Shown: positions 14,814 through 15,922 of the stretch, piece after piece
Layout: every line of letters begins with the position of its first letter
Position numbering within the stretch: the stretch's first letter is position 1
From: Ectopseudomonas composti
Lineage (GTDB): Bacteria; Pseudomonadota; Gammaproteobacteria; Pseudomonadales; Pseudomonadaceae
Length of the DNA: 15,922 bases
Assembly (NCBI GenBank): GCA_946886245.1
Contig: CAMPIF010000037.1
Location: 1-15,922 of the forward strand
Direction of reading: 5' to 3'
Position numbers and translations under genes: made by a program
Notes under the pieces: generated by a model
Database searches by the model: none
The model's input: only the letters and a program-made list of their open reading frames with translations
Told to the model about the DNA's origin: nothing

Positions 14814-15839
14814 CTAGAGCTCCAGTTCCAGCCGCCGGGCAGCGAAATCGTCCAGCCGTCCCTTCAGCAGCAATTGGCGAATCCAGGGGCCCAGCAGATC
14901 CTGACGCCCGTCGAGCATCTGCACGGGCCCCCATTGCTCAGCGCATCCGGCGAAGCGCTGCTGGTTTGCGCTGACGGCCTCGAGGATGCGCTTGTCCTGG
15001 CGCAGCACTACACCGAATAGCGGCCGTATCAGTAGCTGTTTCAGCCAGCCGGGTAGCCAGCCGCGGCGGGTGGCAATACGGGCGATCACCTGCAAGTGAC
15101 CGGGTTCGGCGGGAACGAGCCAGGCCGTGATCAGCAGCGTGAGCCGGCCACGGGCGTCGCGGTATTCGATTTCCGCCTGACCCGGCAGGCGGAAGCGGCC
15201 GAAGCTCTCTGCGCGACTGCCTTCGAACAGCCGGGAGATCAGCCCGGTCTGCAGGTGCTCCTCGCTGTAACGCGCTTCGATCCCGTCTTGCAGTGCACGG
15301 ATATCGGCGATCACCCGCTGGCGTTGGCTGTCGCGGCGGATCCAGCCGGCGTGTACGAAGTGGGTGTGGAAGGCGTCAAGGAAGTTCTCCGCCGCCTCTT
15401 GCAGGCTGCAACGGACCTTGTCGTGCATCCAGAACAGGTCCAGTCCTTCCTGCGGGGTGCTACAGGGTAGTGTCGGTGCCGCCAGCCTGGCGTCGCGCAC
15501 CCAGATCAGGCCGTGGGAATCCAGTGCCTGCAGCGGTTGCAGCATGGCTGCGCGGCTGCCTTCGTCGAGACTGCCCGGGGCGCGGGTGCAGTGACCGGCG
15601 CCGTTGAAGCGCCAGCCGTGGTAGGGGCACTCGACTGCGCCGTCGCGCACGCAGCCGGCGCTGAGCGGAGCGAAGCGATGCGGGCATCGATCCGGCAGTG
15701 CCGCAGGCCGCCCGTCGCGCTCGCGGAACAGGACCAGCGGCCGGCCGTGCAGCACGCGCGCCAACGGTTGGCCCGCGCCGAGCTGCTGGCTTGTCGCCAA
15801 CGGCCACCAGTAGGCCAGCGGCTGGTCGGTCGGGTTCAT
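14814..15839 (-). CDS. Rieske [2Fe-2S] non-heme iron oxygenase, alpha-subunit type
   Basis: This 341-residue cytoplasmic oxygenase component should hydroxylate or demethylate an aromatic or related small molecule using electrons from a reductase. The Rieske cluster ligands are C52 and H54 in CPH and C71 and H74 in CPYH. The mononuclear iron site appears as D155-x2-H158-x4-H163, with D282 (RQDKRILEA) as the likely third ligand. Total length is like that of the vanillate or dicamba demethylase group rather than the longer naphthalene dioxygenase group. The ATG at 15839 has GAGGAAG upstream and overlaps the stop of the preceding gene by four bases. The substrate cannot be told from the sequence. 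Confidence 0.9.
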   Translation of the reverse strand: MNPTDQPLAYWWPLATSQQLGAGQPLARVLHGRPLVLFRERDGRPAALPDRCPHRFAPLSAGCVRDGAVECPYHGWRFNGAGHCTRAPGSLDEGSRAAMLQPLQALDSHGLIWVRDARLAAPTLPCSTPQEGLDLFWMHDKVRCSLQEAAENFLDAFHTHFVHAGWIRRDSQRQRVIADIRALQDGIEARYSEEHLQTGLISRLFEGSRAESFGRFRLPGQAEIEYRDARGRLTLLITAWLVPAEPGHLQVIARIATRRGWLPGWLKQLLIRPLFGVVLRQDKRILEAVSANQQRFAGCAEQWGPVQMLDGRQDLLGPWIRQLLLKGRLDDFAARRLELEL

Positions 15840-15922
15840 AGTTTCAGCTTCCTCATCAGCGGCACACCCAGCCCCTGCAGGAGTGCGGCCAGGGTGCGCC
15901 AGACCAGGCGCTGGCCTACTGG
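15836..15922 (-). CDS. C-terminal end of a gene coupled to the Rieske oxygenase (partial)
   Basis: The minus-strand frame from the right edge is open for 28 codons and ends in TGA at 15838-15836, overlapping the ATG of the Rieske gene (ATGA). The tail ends in LQGLGVPLMRKLKL, basic with a hydrophobic stretch. I do not recognise the family from this short piece. The overlap implies one operon and perhaps a functional partner such as a second pathway enzyme. Confidence 0.65.
   Translation of the reverse strand, partial: PVGQRLVWRTLAALLQGLGVPLMRKLKL

Noticed and set aside
1..15922. CRISPR arrays, tRNA or rRNA genes, complete insertion sequences
   Set aside because: I saw no regularly spaced direct repeats, no tRNA cloverleaf or rRNA-like sequence, and no transposase motif.

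Overview
The window reads as Pseudomonas chromosome. GC content and codon use are high throughout except for the first ~430 bases. The right half has the gene order known from the origin-proximal region of Pseudomonas: plsC/lptA, gmhB, glyS and glyQ on the minus strand, then tag and an htrB-type lipid A acyltransferase on the plus strand (the PA0005-PA0011 block of P. aeruginosa PAO1). Two REP-type palindromes of Pseudomonas style lie between genes. The species cannot be fixed from the sequence alone.

Layout. (1) 1-927 is an AT-rich accessory patch. It holds the last 18 codons of an upstream gene, which overlap a 124-residue acidic protein (a likely toxin/immunity pair), followed by a displaced GC-rich scrap of Rhs core sequence and a bidirectional terminator. 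(2) 928-2079 (minus) is a membrane GGEEF diguanylate cyclase. (3) 2148-7859 (minus) is a tightly packed six-gene operon. In transcription order it encodes a CDP-alcohol phosphatidyltransferase, an alpha/beta hydrolase-methyltransferase fusion, a PAP2-dual-specificity phosphatase fusion, a small membrane protein, a PlsC-like acyltransferase and a CdsA-like cytidylyltransferase. Four of the six match the parts list of the poorly understood E. coli ynbABCD operon. (4) 7860-8102 is an intergenic region with a perfect DnaA box and a palindrome. (5) 8103-12494 (minus) is glyQ-glyS-gmhB-plsC, with an inverted REP pair between glyS and gmhB. (6) 12667-14770 (plus) is tag, an overlapping PPOX-type flavoprotein gene, and htrB. 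(7) 14814-15922 (minus) is a Rieske oxygenase whose start overlaps the end of a further gene that runs off the window.

How the genes fit together. The ynb-like operon contains most of the enzyme types needed to build and trim an unusual phospholipid: acylation of a lysophosphatidate, activation to CDP-diacylglycerol, transfer to an alcohol acceptor, dephosphorylation of the product, and hydrolysis or methylation. Its substrate and product are unknown. Several canonical catalytic residues are replaced: two Asp to Asn in the phosphatidyltransferase, His to Cys next to the phosphatase nucleophile, and a missing Arg in the PAP2 motif. This operon is the best candidate in the window for an undescribed system. 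The other genes are mostly envelope or translation housekeeping: PlsC, heptose phosphatase and lipid A acyltransferase, plus glycyl-tRNA synthetase and DNA repair.
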